This document shows positions 7,538 to 14,758 of a stretch of DNA of 34,834 nucleotides, one piece after another (within the stretch, counting starts at the first letter, position 1; each line of letters begins with the position of its first letter). The translations under genes were made by a program, and so were the position numbers. The stretch spans positions 1 to 34,834 of the forward strand of contig JBGOUV010000015.1 of NCBI GenBank assembly GCA_041477815.1, read 5' to 3'. The notes beneath the pieces are model-generated. The model was not told the origin of the DNA and ran no database searches. It saw only the letters and a program-made list of their open reading frames with translations. The DNA comes from JBGOUV01 sp041477815. Its GTDB lineage: Bacteria > Acidobacteriota > Terriglobia > Bryobacterales > JACQDG01.

Positions 7538-8170
7538 TTAAGCTAGCCTTTTGACCAGAATTCGCAACCCGGCTGCGATCGCCAGCGCGCCGGCTCCGGC
7601 CAGTCCCAGGAGCGGCATCTTCGTACTGCCGGCGCCGGGTTCCGGATGGTCCTCAGCCGCTGTAACCGGCGCGGGCTCCGTAGCGGCTTCCGCAGCGGTC
7701 TGAAGAGGGGTCTCCGCTCTGGGCTCTGGTTTGGCCGGGACTCGTGGGCGCTCCACGGCGGCGACGGCCACGCGTTGCCGGCTCGCTTGCGCGATCTCGA
7801 TCGCCCGCCGTCTCGGATAAGCGAACCCCTGTCCGTAGGTGTCGCCCGGGTAAAACCAGGCTCTCAACACCTGTGGCTGGCCGGCGGGCATCTCGTAAAA
7901 CGTGAGGACCGTTCGGTCGGCCGGCCGCGGCCGGTAGTCCGGTATCGCCAGGATGGTGGAGTAGATTCGTTTCTCGTCCTCACCGGCGATTTGAACCACG
8001 TGCCGATTCGACGGCGAGTCGAGCAGCTTCATGACGTACTTGCCCGGCGGCAGGACGGCGCCGGGAACCTCCACCGGCTCGCGGAACGTGACGGTGGTCT
8101 TTTTGTTCCCGGCATCCGCAAACAAGAGACTCCCGAGTAGCCCGATCGGCAAAATGAAAGAGATACGCAT
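7538..8170 (-). CDS. Exported protein with C-terminal membrane anchor, unknown function
   Basis: The start was set at ATG 8170 because GAGGTGAGG lies just upstream; a GTG at 8179 would add three residues. The ~210-residue product has a signal peptide, then a beta-rich domain (EVPGAVLPPGKYVMKLLDSPSNRHVVQI, then a tyrosine/proline-rich segment to about residue 125). A Pro/Ala/Glu-rich linker follows (about 140-180). The protein ends with a hydrophobic segment and basic tail (MPLLGLAGAGAL then RILVKRLA). That last arrangement looks like a surface-anchoring or sorting signal, but no LPxTG or PEP motif is visible. It is the first gene of the four-gene minus-strand envelope cluster. Confidence 0.75.
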   Translation of the reverse strand: MRISFILPIGLLGSLLFADAGNKKTTVTFREPVEVPGAVLPPGKYVMKLLDSPSNRHVVQIAGEDEKRIYSTILAIPDYRPRPADRTVLTFYEMPAGQPQVLRAWFYPGDTYGQGFAYPRRRAIEIAQASRQRVAVAAVERPRVPAKPEPRAETPLQTAAEAATEPAPVTAAEDHPEPGAGSTKMPLLGLAGAGALAIAAGLRILVKRLA

Positions 8171-8487
8171 ACGCCTCACCTCGGAAAGTGCTCTGCCGGT
8201 GGGGGTGTATGCAGCCCGCCTGCCAGGCTCCCCAACGATATGAAAAGGCTTGATTTGCGCGCTCTTACGCCGTTCCGGGGAAGGAACTTCTACACACCGG
8301 CGGGAGAACTTTCTACATGCCGCCGGCGCGGTGGTACGATCGGAAACTTAGTCTCTCGCCGTACCTATTAGATGATCTTGCCGCGCCAGCCGTTGTTCTG
8401 GGGCCCTGATCGATGGCGCGAAGTTTCTGGCCCGGGTGGTGAAGGCAATCGGGTCCGCACGGGTACGAACGTCCCTCCCCCCGGGGT
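8171..8487. other. Intergenic region upstream of the envelope cluster
   Basis: No supported gene lies in these 317 bases. The notable element is a spaced direct repeat: GAACTTCTACA at 8284-8294 and GAACTTTCTACA at 8306-8317. The copies start 22 bp apart, about two helical turns, as expected for a regulator site for the minus-strand cluster. No clear -35/-10 pair was identified. Confidence 0.45.
8284..8317. promoter_or_regulatory. Pair of direct repeats, possible operator
   Basis: Two near-identical 11-12-base words (GAACTTCTACA and GAACTTTCTACA) are spaced 22 bp start to start, upstream of the gene ending at 7538. The helical spacing suggests a protein-binding site, but no regulator gene is adjacent. 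Confidence 0.3.
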
Positions 8488-8562
8488 TGGAGCGGGAGAC
8501 CGGGATCGAACCGGCGACATTCAGCTTGGGAAGCTGACGTTCTACCGCTGAACTACTCCCGC
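8488..8562 (-). tRNA. tRNA-Gly (anticodon CCC)
   Basis: On the minus strand the acceptor arms GCGGGAG (from 8562) and CTCCCGC pair fully. The D arm, the anticodon stem TCAGC/GCTGA with loop TTCCCAA, and the T arm GCCGG-TTCGATC-CCGGT are all present. The anticodon is CCC, reading GGG glycine codons. The discriminator base is U, as usual for tRNA-Gly, and CCA is encoded at 8490-8488. Total length is 75 nt. Confidence 0.96.
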
Positions 8563-8592
8563 TTCTCGGATGTCCGATTCGGTTTCAGCCCC

Positions 8593-8615
8593 ACTATAGC
8601 ACGCCATAGCACGCC
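8593..8615 (-). promoter_or_regulatory. Possible tRNA promoter -10 element and tandem decamer
   Basis: On the minus strand TATAGT (8598-8593) lies about 31 bases upstream of the tRNA 5' end and could be a -10 box. It overlaps a perfect tandem repeat of ATAGCACGCC (plus strand, 8596-8605 and 8606-8615). No good -35 match was found. Confidence 0.3.
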
Positions 8616-8656
8616 TGCTGCTGCCCGCCCTACCCGGAGGTGGCCTCCACAACTTT

Positions 8657-8709
8657 TTGACAAGCGGGGGGGGCACCCCCCTTGTGCCCGCCCGGACTTG
8701 TAGTATATT
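8657..8709 (+). promoter_or_regulatory. Putative promoter of the molybdenum hydroxylase operon with overlapping hairpin
   Basis: TTGTGC (8682-8687) and TATATT (8704-8709) are 16 bp apart and 57 bp upstream of the first ATG, an acceptable sigma-70 layout. A G-run/C-run dyad (8660-8685, about 10 bp with one bulge and a 5-base loop) overlaps the -35. A perfect TTGACA at 8657-8662 has no -10 at normal spacing. Confidence 0.35.
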
Positions 8710-8766
8710 GGTAGCCTACCAGCGGTTTTTCCCATAGACCTCAGATCCCGGAAAGGAAGGTGCCTG

Positions 8767-9417
8767 ATGAGCAAGATCGACTCTGATGGCCAGAACAAAA
8801 ACGGACAGCCGGGCAAGAAAGGGTTCTCGCGACGCTCATTCCTGGGAGCAGGAGTGGCCGGCGGCGCGGTGGCCACTCTGCCCAGCAGTGCCGCGGCGGC
8901 GCAAGGCGCGGCCGGCGGCCGGGTCCTGGGCCCCGGGCCGATCCCGGTGGCCCTACGCATCAACGGCAAAGTCCACAACCTGAAGGTGGAGCCCCGCGTC
9001 ACGCTGCTCGACGCGCTCCGCAACCACCTGGACATGACCGGCGCCAAGAAAGTCTGCGACCGGGCCACCTGCGGCGCTTGCACGGTGATCCTGGCCGGCA
9101 GGCCGGTTTACGCCTGCAGCGTCCTGGCCGTCGAGGCGCAGGGCAAGGACATTCAGACCATCGAAGGCCTGGGCACCCCCGAGAAGATGCATCCGGTGCA
9201 GAAGGCCTTCGTCGACAACGACGCCCAGCAGTGCGGCTTCTGCACACCGGGCTTCGTCATGGCAGTTAAGGCCTTCCTGGACAAGCATGCGAACCCCACC
9301 ATGGACGACGTGAAGAAGGGCCTCGGCGGCAACCTCTGCCGCTGCGGCACCTACATCGGTGTCCGCCAGGCAGCCCTGGATGCGTCCCGCGAGCTTAAAG
9401 GAGGGAAACGTGCCTAG
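8767..9417 (+). CDS. Molybdenum hydroxylase [2Fe-2S] subunit, Tat-exported
   Basis: This 216-residue protein is the iron-sulfur subunit of a xanthine-dehydrogenase/aldehyde-oxidoreductase family enzyme. An N-terminal Tat signal (SRRSFLGAG, residues 21-29) precedes an Ala-rich stretch. The first [2Fe-2S] site has Cys97, Cys102, Cys105 and Cys117; the second has Cys156, Cys159, Cys191 and Cys193. All eight ligands are intact. Electrons pass from the Mo centre through these clusters to FAD. Because only this subunit carries a Tat leader, the assembled trimer is probably exported as one folded unit, as in E. coli PaoABC. AAGGAAGG lies 6 bases before the ATG. Its stop overlaps the start of the next subunit. 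Confidence 0.94.
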   Translation: MSKIDSDGQNKNGQPGKKGFSRRSFLGAGVAGGAVATLPSSAAAAQGAAGGRVLGPGPIPVALRINGKVHNLKVEPRVTLLDALRNHLDMTGAKKVCDRATCGACTVILAGRPVYACSVLAVEAQGKDIQTIEGLGTPEKMHPVQKAFVDNDAQQCGFCTPGFVMAVKAFLDKHANPTMDDVKKGLGGNLCRCGTYIGVRQAALDASRELKGGKRA

Positions 9418-11569
9418 CAAATACGATTGGCCTCCCGCTGAAAAGCGCAGCCTGATCGGCAAGCGTCACAACCGGCTGGACGGTCCCCACAAGGCCACCG
9501 GCGCCGCCAAGTATGCCCTGGACAGAAATGCCCCGGGCCTGCTGCACGGCAAACTGCTGATCTCGCCCCATGCCCACGCCAAGGTTGTCAGCATTGATAC
9601 CAGCGAGGCCGAGAAGCTGGCGGGCGTGAAGGCGGTGCGGGTCATCGCCGCCGCCGGAACCGAGCTCATGTGGCAAGGCAGCCCGGTAGCGGTGGTTGCC
9701 GCCGAAACCGAGGAAGTCGCCCGCGACGGCGTGCGCAAGATCAAGGTCAACTACGAGGTCCTGCCCCACCTGGTGAAAGAAGAGGACCTGAACAAGGCGG
9801 GCGGCTTCACCAAGCCGTCGGCCGAGCAGAACCAGGGCAACGTGGAGCAGGCTTTCGCCGCCTCCGACGTGGTGGTGAGCGAGGGCTACTACGGTATCAA
9901 CACGATCACGCATTGCTGCCTGGAGCCGCACGGCCTGGCAGCGGAGTGGGACGGCGACAACTGCACCCTCCACTCTTCCACGCAGGCCGTCGGCCGCGTG
10001 GGCGGCGACCTGGCCAAGGTGCTGGCCGCCGATCCCGGCACGGCCAACATCAAGCCGGCCAACGTCCGGGTCATCACCCAGTACATGGGCGGCGGCTTCG
10101 GCTCGAAGTTCTCCGCCGATCGCTGGGACATCGAGAGCGCCCGGCTCTCCAAGCAAACCGGCAAGCCGGTGAAGCTGCTGCTGGAGCGCGACGCCGAGTT
10201 GCTGATGGGCGGCGCCCGGCCGTCCGACTACGGCAAGATCAAGGTCGCGGCCAAGCGGGACGGCTCGATCGTGGGCTGGCAGTCGGAGTCGTGGTCGACC
10301 GGTGGGCCGACCGGCGGCGGCATGCCTCCGATCCCGTACGTGTTCACCGAAATCCCCAACCGGCGGATGCGCCACATCGCCGTATCGACCCACACGGGTC
10401 CGCAACGCGCCTGGCGGGCTCCGAACCACCAGCAGGCCGCCGTCCTCACCATGGGAGCCCTGGATGATACGGCCCACAAGCTGGGGATGAACCCGCTGGA
10501 CTTCTTCCTCAAGAACGTCGGCCTGACGCCGCGCGGCGACGTCTATCGCGCCGAGCTGCTCAAGGCCGCCGAATTGATGGACTGGAAGGCCAAGTGGCAT
10601 CCGCGGAGCCAGGGTGGCAGCGGCCACATCAAGCGCGGCGTGGGTATCTCGCTCCATACCTGGGGCGGCCGGGCCCACGACAGCGATTGCCGGATCATCA
10701 TTAACCCGGATGGCAGCGTCCAGGCACAGCTCGGCAGTCAGGATCTCGGTACTGGCACCCGGACGGTGATCGGGATCGTCGCCGCCGAAACCTTAGGCCT
10801 GCCGCTGAGCGGGGTGCAGGTCCAGATCGGCGACAGCAACTACCCGGCGTCGGGCGCTTCGGGCGGGTCCACTACGGTGGGCGGCGTCTCGAGCTCGACC
10901 CGCCGGGCGTCGATCAAAGCCCTCGACAAGCTGCTCGAGGCGGTGGCTCCCAGCTTGGGGACCACGGCCGATAAGCTGGTGGCGGTGGACGGGCGGGTCC
11001 AGGTGGCCGGTGATGCTTCCAAGAGCCTCACCTGGAAGGCCGCCTGCGCCAAGCTCGGCACCCGCAAGATCGAGGAGATCGGCCGTCAACCCGCCAAGGA
11101 TGAAGGCAATCTCAACGACAACGGCGTCGGCGGGGTCCAGATGGCCGAGGTCGAGATCGACACCGAAACCGGCATCGTCGCGGTGAAGAAGACCGTGGCC
11201 GTGCAGGACTGCGGTCTGGTCATCGCCCCGAAGACCGCCGAAAGCCAGGTGCTCGGCGCCGTCATCATGGGCATCTGCTCGGCTCTTTACGAGGAGCGCA
11301 TCTACGACCAGCAGGTCGGCAAAATGCTCAACGCCGACATGGAGTTCTACAAGCTGAGCGGCATCGGAGACGTCGGGGAAATCGTGGTCCACATGATGAC
11401 CGGTGTTTACGATGGCCGCGGCGTCATCGGCCTGGGCGAACCCCCGGCCATCTCGCCGCCGGCGGCGATTTACAACGCCGTCGCCAACGCGCTCGGCGTG
11501 CGGGTCACCACCATTCCAATGACCCCGGACAAAGTGCTTGCTGCTCTCGGGCAGGGAGGGAGGGCTTAA
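9410..11569 (+). CDS. Molybdenum hydroxylase Mo-cofactor-binding large subunit
   Basis: This is the catalytic subunit of the same xanthine-dehydrogenase-family enzyme. GTG 9410 is preferred: a strong AAAGGAGGG (9397-9405) sits 4 bases upstream, the start overlaps the previous stop by 8 bases, and the earlier in-frame ATG 9359 lies inside the small-subunit gene. The 719-residue product shows the family's GGGFGSKF glycine-rich cofactor loop, QRAWRAPNHQQAA, SQDLGTGTRT, and the catalytic Glu677 in GLGEPPAISPP. The CO-dehydrogenase signature (AYRCSFR) is absent, so an aldehyde or heteroaromatic substrate is likelier. It has no leader of its own. The substrate cannot be assigned from sequence, and no dedicated XdhC/PaoD-type chaperone is nearby. 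Confidence 0.93.
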   Translation: MPSKYDWPPAEKRSLIGKRHNRLDGPHKATGAAKYALDRNAPGLLHGKLLISPHAHAKVVSIDTSEAEKLAGVKAVRVIAAAGTELMWQGSPVAVVAAETEEVARDGVRKIKVNYEVLPHLVKEEDLNKAGGFTKPSAEQNQGNVEQAFAASDVVVSEGYYGINTITHCCLEPHGLAAEWDGDNCTLHSSTQAVGRVGGDLAKVLAADPGTANIKPANVRVITQYMGGGFGSKFSADRWDIESARLSKQTGKPVKLLLERDAELLMGGARPSDYGKIKVAAKRDGSIVGWQSESWSTGGPTGGGMPPIPYVFTEIPNRRMRHIAVSTHTGPQRAWRAPNHQQAAVLTMGALDDTAHKLGMNPLDFFLKNVGLTPRGDVYRAELLKAAELMDWKAKWHPRSQGGSGHIKRGVGISLHTWGGRAHDSDCRIIINPDGSVQAQLGSQDLGTGTRTVIGIVAAETLGLPLSGVQVQIGDSNYPASGASGGSTTVGGVSSSTRRASIKALDKLLEAVAPSLGTTADKLVAVDGRVQVAGDASKSLTWKAACAKLGTRKIEEIGRQPAKDEGNLNDNGVGGVQMAEVEIDTETGIVAVKKTVAVQDCGLVIAPKTAESQVLGAVIMGICSALYEERIYDQQVGKMLNADMEFYKLSGIGDVGEIVVHMMTGVYDGRGVIGLGEPPAISPPAAIYNAVANALGVRVTTIPMTPDKVLAALGQGGRA

Positions 11570-12553
11570 ATGCAAACCTTCGAATACGCCAATCCCAAGA
11601 CGGTGAAGGAAGCTCTCGGGCTGCTGGGAAGCCAGTGGGGTGAAGCCGGCCTGCTGGCCGGCGGCACCGATCTGCTCAGCCTGATGAAGGACTACGTGGA
11701 AAGCCCCAAACGGGTGGTCAGCCTGAGCGGGATCAAGGAACTGAAGGGCGTGAAGTCGTCCGGCGCGGGGCTCCACATCGGGGCCATGGTCGTGCTGGAA
11801 GACCTGGTTGAGAACGGTACCGTCCGCAAGGAGTACGCCTCCCTGGTGGCCGCGATCCGCGGGGTTTCGAGCCCCCAGATCCGGGCCATGGGGACGGTCG
11901 GCGGCGATCTCTGCCAGCGCCCCCGCTGCTGGTATTACCGGAAGGGCTTCGGACTGTTCGGGCGCGACTCGAACGGCCGGGAGCTGGTGCCCAACGGCGA
12001 GAATCGGTATCACGCCATCCTGGGCAACAGCGGTCCGGCGAAGTTCGTGAGCGCCTCCAGCCTGGGTCCGGCCTTGATCGCCCTGGGGGCCAAGGTCACC
12101 ATCGCCTCGGCGTCGGGCAATCGTTCGGTGGACGTGGAGAAATTCTTCGTCACCCCGAGCGACCCCCATAGCCGGGAGGTGGACCTGAAGCCCAACGAGA
12201 TCCTGACCGAGGTGGTCATCCCGGCATCGGGTGGCGCTAAGAACGCCACCTACGAGGTTCGTCAGAAGGAGGCGCTGGACTGGCCTCTGGCGACGGCCTC
12301 GGTGGCGCTGAAGATGAGCGGCGCAACGGTGCAGAGCGCCCGGGTGGTGCTGGGCCACGTGGCACCCACGCCCTGGAACTCGACCGAGGCCGCCCAGGCG
12401 CTGGCCGGCAAGTCGATCGACGAGTCGACCGCCCAAGCCGCTGCCAACGCGGCCCTGTCGAAGGCCACCCCGCTGAGCCAGAACGCCTATAAGGTGCAAT
12501 TGGCCAAAGTGGCCGTGAAGCGGGCTCTGCTGGCGGCTGCTGGAAAAGCCTAA
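11570..12553 (+). CDS. Molybdenum hydroxylase FAD-binding subunit
   Basis: This 327-residue protein starts directly after the large-subunit stop and completes the trimer. FAD-binding motifs are AGGTDLL (residues 30-36) and MGTVGGDL (107-114). The segment QRPRCWYYRKGF (116-127) places it near the PaoB/YagS branch, in which a loop inserted here carries four cysteines for a [4Fe-4S] cluster. In this protein only Cys115 and Cys120 are present and the following loop (GRDSNGRELVPNGENRYHAILGN) has none, so that cluster is probably missing. It passes electrons from the [2Fe-2S] subunit to an external acceptor. A helical C-terminal CO-dehydrogenase-flavoprotein-type domain follows (about 215-325). Confidence 0.92.
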   Translation: MQTFEYANPKTVKEALGLLGSQWGEAGLLAGGTDLLSLMKDYVESPKRVVSLSGIKELKGVKSSGAGLHIGAMVVLEDLVENGTVRKEYASLVAAIRGVSSPQIRAMGTVGGDLCQRPRCWYYRKGFGLFGRDSNGRELVPNGENRYHAILGNSGPAKFVSASSLGPALIALGAKVTIASASGNRSVDVEKFFVTPSDPHSREVDLKPNEILTEVVIPASGGAKNATYEVRQKEALDWPLATASVALKMSGATVQSARVVLGHVAPTPWNSTEAAQALAGKSIDESTAQAAANAALSKATPLSQNAYKVQLAKVAVKRALLAAAGKA

Positions 12554-12561
12554 ACGAAGCT

Positions 12562-12768
12562 ATGCAAGGAACCCAACGCGAGCGGTGTGAGTTTATCCGC
12601 TGGAAGGGTCTGTTTGTGGACATCAGCCAGCGGGACACTAGCGAACCCGAGTCGACCGAACCGCATGTCTATTGGTGCCTCCACACCCAGAACTGTATGG
12701 GTCCGGACGGCCAGGTGGTCGACGAAGAGGTTTGTACCTCGCTCCGCTCCTGCTATCGGACGCTGTAA
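12562..12768 (+). CDS. Small Cys-rich protein linked to the molybdenum hydroxylase
   Basis: The 68-residue frame begins 8 bases after the FAD-subunit stop on the same strand, so it is very likely part of the operon. It has five cysteines: Cys9 and a symmetrical C-x5-C-x12-C-x5-C array in the second half (WCLHTQNC, EVCTSLRSC). There is no signal peptide or membrane segment. I do not recognise a family. The Cys spacing suggests metal or Fe-S binding, perhaps an accessory or electron-transfer role for the adjacent enzyme; that is inference. The Shine-Dalgarno is weak, which fits translational coupling. The last 16 bases lie within a 19-bp tandem duplication. Confidence 0.65.
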   Translation: MQGTQRERCEFIRWKGLFVDISQRDTSEPESTEPHVYWCLHTQNCMGPDGQVVDEEVCTSLRSCYRTL

Positions 12769-12789
12769 GAACTATCGGAGGCTGTAAGG
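12753..12789. repeat. Tandem 19-bp duplication at a gene end
   Basis: 12753-12770 and 12772-12789 match at 16 of 18 positions (CTATCGGACGCTGTAAGA versus CTATCGGAGGCTGTAAGG). The first copy holds the last codons and stop of the Cys-rich gene; the second lies in the intergenic gap. Confidence 0.8.
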
Positions 12790-12794
12790 AGTGG

Positions 12795-12800
12795 TATAAT
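12795..12800 (+). promoter_or_regulatory. Putative -10 element for the DUF1326 gene
   Basis: A perfect TATAAT lies 20 bases before ATG 12820, just after the tandem duplication. The expected -35 position has no match. If used, the transcript would have a leader of about 13 bases containing GGAGG (12809-12813). Confidence 0.35.
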
Positions 12801-12819
12801 CGAATTTTGGAGGTATCCG

Positions 12820-13494
12820 ATGAAGAAGGTTCTGTTTGCGGTAGTGTTGCTGGTGGTATGCACCTCTCTGGCGACGGCTGCCGGGATTCGCGGCAGCTAC
12901 GTGGAAGCCCGAAACGCCGACGTGTGGGTGGCGCAGTGCTTTGCCAACTCCGAGGTCGGCTTGGTTGGCCAGCTTGCCCTGATGGCCTGGAAAGTGGACC
13001 AGGGTTCCTGGAACAATGTGTCGCTCGACGGCTTGGGCGTAGTGGCGGTGGTCAAGGCCAGCCACACCCTGGGCGATCCGTTCAAGAGCGCGTATCCGGC
13101 CAAGGCAGTTCTCATCGTCGATGAGCGCGCCAACATGGAGCAGCGCCAGGCCCTACAGGCCTTCGCACAGAATATGGCGGGCGACTTGGCCCAGACGGTG
13201 GCTCGCGTGGAAGCCGCTCCGGTCGAGTTCGATTTCGGCGGTAACCTGCATGCCGGCACGGTCCGGATGACTGCGGGTAACCTGGCCCGGCTCGAGACCC
13301 GGTCTCTGAAGGATGGGGACGCGGTTTGCCACAACGCGTTCGCCTACTACCCGCCGCTGTCGGGCAAGCTGGATCATTCCATGCCGGCCCGTACCGTGGA
13401 CAACCGGTTCAATGGCGAGGGTCTGAACGTATCCTGGTCCAGCCCCGACAAGAACAGCGCGTTCCTGGGCAGCTTCAACCTCGGATCCGACTAA
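12820..13494 (+). CDS. Exported DUF1326 domain protein
   Basis: The protein has 224 residues with a signal peptide (about 1-20, ATAAG). The mature part matches DUF1326 closely: GSYVEARNADVWVAQCFANS, LMAWKVDQGSWNNVSLDGLGVVAVVKA, and KAVLIVDERANMEQRQAL. DUF1326 proteins have no established function. They occur as single-domain proteins and are often, as here, exported. GGAGG 6 bases before the ATG supports the start. A strong intrinsic terminator follows at 13517, so the gene is probably a single transcription unit or the end of the molybdenum hydroxylase unit. Confidence 0.88.
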   Translation: MKKVLFAVVLLVVCTSLATAAGIRGSYVEARNADVWVAQCFANSEVGLVGQLALMAWKVDQGSWNNVSLDGLGVVAVVKASHTLGDPFKSAYPAKAVLIVDERANMEQRQALQAFAQNMAGDLAQTVARVEAAPVEFDFGGNLHAGTVRMTAGNLARLETRSLKDGDAVCHNAFAYYPPLSGKLDHSMPARTVDNRFNGEGLNVSWSSPDKNSAFLGSFNLGSD

Positions 13495-13516
13495 CCGGAT
13501 CGTCAAGCTCCTGATG

Positions 13517-13549
13517 CAGGGCGGGATGAAACCCGCCCTGTGTCTTTTT
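13517..13549 (+). terminator. Rho-independent terminator after the DUF1326 gene
   Basis: A perfect 9-bp stem (CAGGGCGGG / CCCGCCCTG) with a 6-base loop is followed by TGTCTTTTT. Stem 13517-13525 pairs with 13532-13540 and the T-run is 13545-13549. This is the clearest intrinsic terminator in the window. Confidence 0.9.
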
Positions 13550-13565
13550 ACGTCCATGGAATAGA

Positions 13566-14204
13566 ATGATCCTACGAACCTCTTCCCTGTTCGCAGTTCT
13601 ATTGGTCTACCCCGCCCTGGCCCAATACACGGTCGAGCCCGCTGGTCCCTGTAACGCGGAGGGTGTCTCGGCCGCGGTGAAGGGGCTGCTCGAAGCCGAT
13701 GGCCAGCGGGTCAAGGATTCGAGCGGTAGCCCGTTTGTCGAGGTCTGGCTGCGCAAAGACATCCCCACCCAAAAGGCCGCCGAGGCGTCCCGCGGGTCGG
13801 ACTTTTCGACCCTCGCGCCCGCGACCGTGGTGGGGGTCATCCGCTACGCCAAGAACGGCGCGGACTTCCGGGCCCAGCCGATTGCGGCGGGTGCGTACGT
13901 GATGCGCTTCAACCTCCAGCCCGAGGACGGCGACCACCAGGGTGCTTCGCCCCGTCGTGACCACCTCTTGCTCAGTCCCGCGGCGGCCGACCAGGACCCC
14001 AACGCTCCCTACAACTTCGACGCTGCCGTCGACCTCAGCCGCAAGGTGAGCGGTACGCGGCATCCGGCGGTGTTGTTTATGGCTGCGCCCGAGTCGGGCG
14101 CGAAGTTCCCCAGCGTCCAGCAACACGGCTCGCGCCAGCAGCTTCAATTGAAGAGTGGCGCGGTCGAGATGGGTATCGTCTTCGTCGGCAAAGCGGAAGA
14201 GTAA
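13566..14204 (+). CDS. Exported protein of unknown function, first of a tandem paralogous pair
   Basis: A 212-residue protein with a signal peptide (about 1-19, ALAQ). After a ~30-residue N-terminal segment (TVEPAGPCNAEGV and following), the body reads FVEVWLRKDIPTQKAAEASRGSDF, then VVGVIRYAKNGADFRAQPI, AGAYVMRFNLQPEDGDHQGASPRRD, then LLLSPAAADQD and VFVGKAEE at the end. The next gene repeats all of these in order. I do not recognise a named family. The 'AGxYxMRxxxxPEDGxHQG' core looks like an extracellular beta-sandwich or DUF2911-like fold, which is a tentative comparison. No clear Shine-Dalgarno was found before ATG 13566. Confidence 0.72.
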   Translation: MILRTSSLFAVLLVYPALAQYTVEPAGPCNAEGVSAAVKGLLEADGQRVKDSSGSPFVEVWLRKDIPTQKAAEASRGSDFSTLAPATVVGVIRYAKNGADFRAQPIAAGAYVMRFNLQPEDGDHQGASPRRDHLLLSPAAADQDPNAPYNFDAAVDLSRKVSGTRHPAVLFMAAPESGAKFPSVQQHGSRQQLQLKSGAVEMGIVFVGKAEE

Positions 14205-14233
14205 TTGGAACCCGGCGTGCTTCCCACCGAAGC

Positions 14234-14758
14234 ATGAAACGCCTGGTTGCCTGCTTCGCACTCCTGAGCCTCCCGGACACGCAAATCGTCAAAGACCCGA
14301 ACGGCGACGTGTGGATGGAGGTCCAGATTAATAAGACCATCCCCATCGAGAAGGTGGCCGACCCGCCCCGCGGCGCCGACTTCCCGCAGATTCCTCCCGG
14401 GGCGCTCCTCGGCACGATCCGTTACCTCCAGCCAGGCGGCGACTTCTGCGGCAAACCCATCCCGCCCGGCTCTTACACCATGCGGTATGGCTTGCTGCCC
14501 GAGGATGGCGCCCACCAGGGCGTCGCCCCTCGCCGAGACTTCGTCCTGCTCAGTCCGGCGGCGGCGGACCGCGATGCCGCCGCCCGCCCGAGCTATGAGG
14601 CGCTGGTGGAGATGAGCCGCAAAGCCAGCGGCTCGAGCCATCCCGCCATCCTGTTCCTGACCGCTACGAAGGAGCAGCGTCCCAGGCTGCAGGTGGTGTG
14701 GTTCAAGAATGCCGCCGTGGAATTCGGGATTATCGTGGTCGGGAAGGCGGAAGAGTAA
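14234..14758 (+). CDS. Shortened paralogue of the 13566 gene product, unknown function
   Basis: This 174-residue protein is clearly homologous to the preceding one from IVKDPNGDVWMEV (residue ~18) to its identical C-terminal VVGKAEE, including PPGSYTMRYGLLPEDGAHQGVAPRRD and VLLSPAAAD. The N-terminal ~30 mature residues of the first copy are missing, so the hydrophobic leader (MKRLVACFALLSL) runs almost directly into the shared domain. Either a deletion followed duplication, or the start is misplaced; upstream in-frame sequence is too short to restore it. No good Shine-Dalgarno is seen. Its last 29 bases overlap the 3' end of the convergent amidohydrolase gene. Confidence 0.68.
   Translation: MKRLVACFALLSLPDTQIVKDPNGDVWMEVQINKTIPIEKVADPPRGADFPQIPPGALLGTIRYLQPGGDFCGKPIPPGSYTMRYGLLPEDGAHQGVAPRRDFVLLSPAAADRDAAARPSYEALVEMSRKASGSSHPAILFLTATKEQRPRLQVVWFKNAAVEFGIIVVGKAEE

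Noticed and set aside
9410..11569. Carbon monoxide dehydrogenase (CoxL) identity
   Set aside because: The AYRCSFR active-site loop is absent; the protein belongs to the wider xanthine-dehydrogenase/aldehyde-oxidoreductase group.
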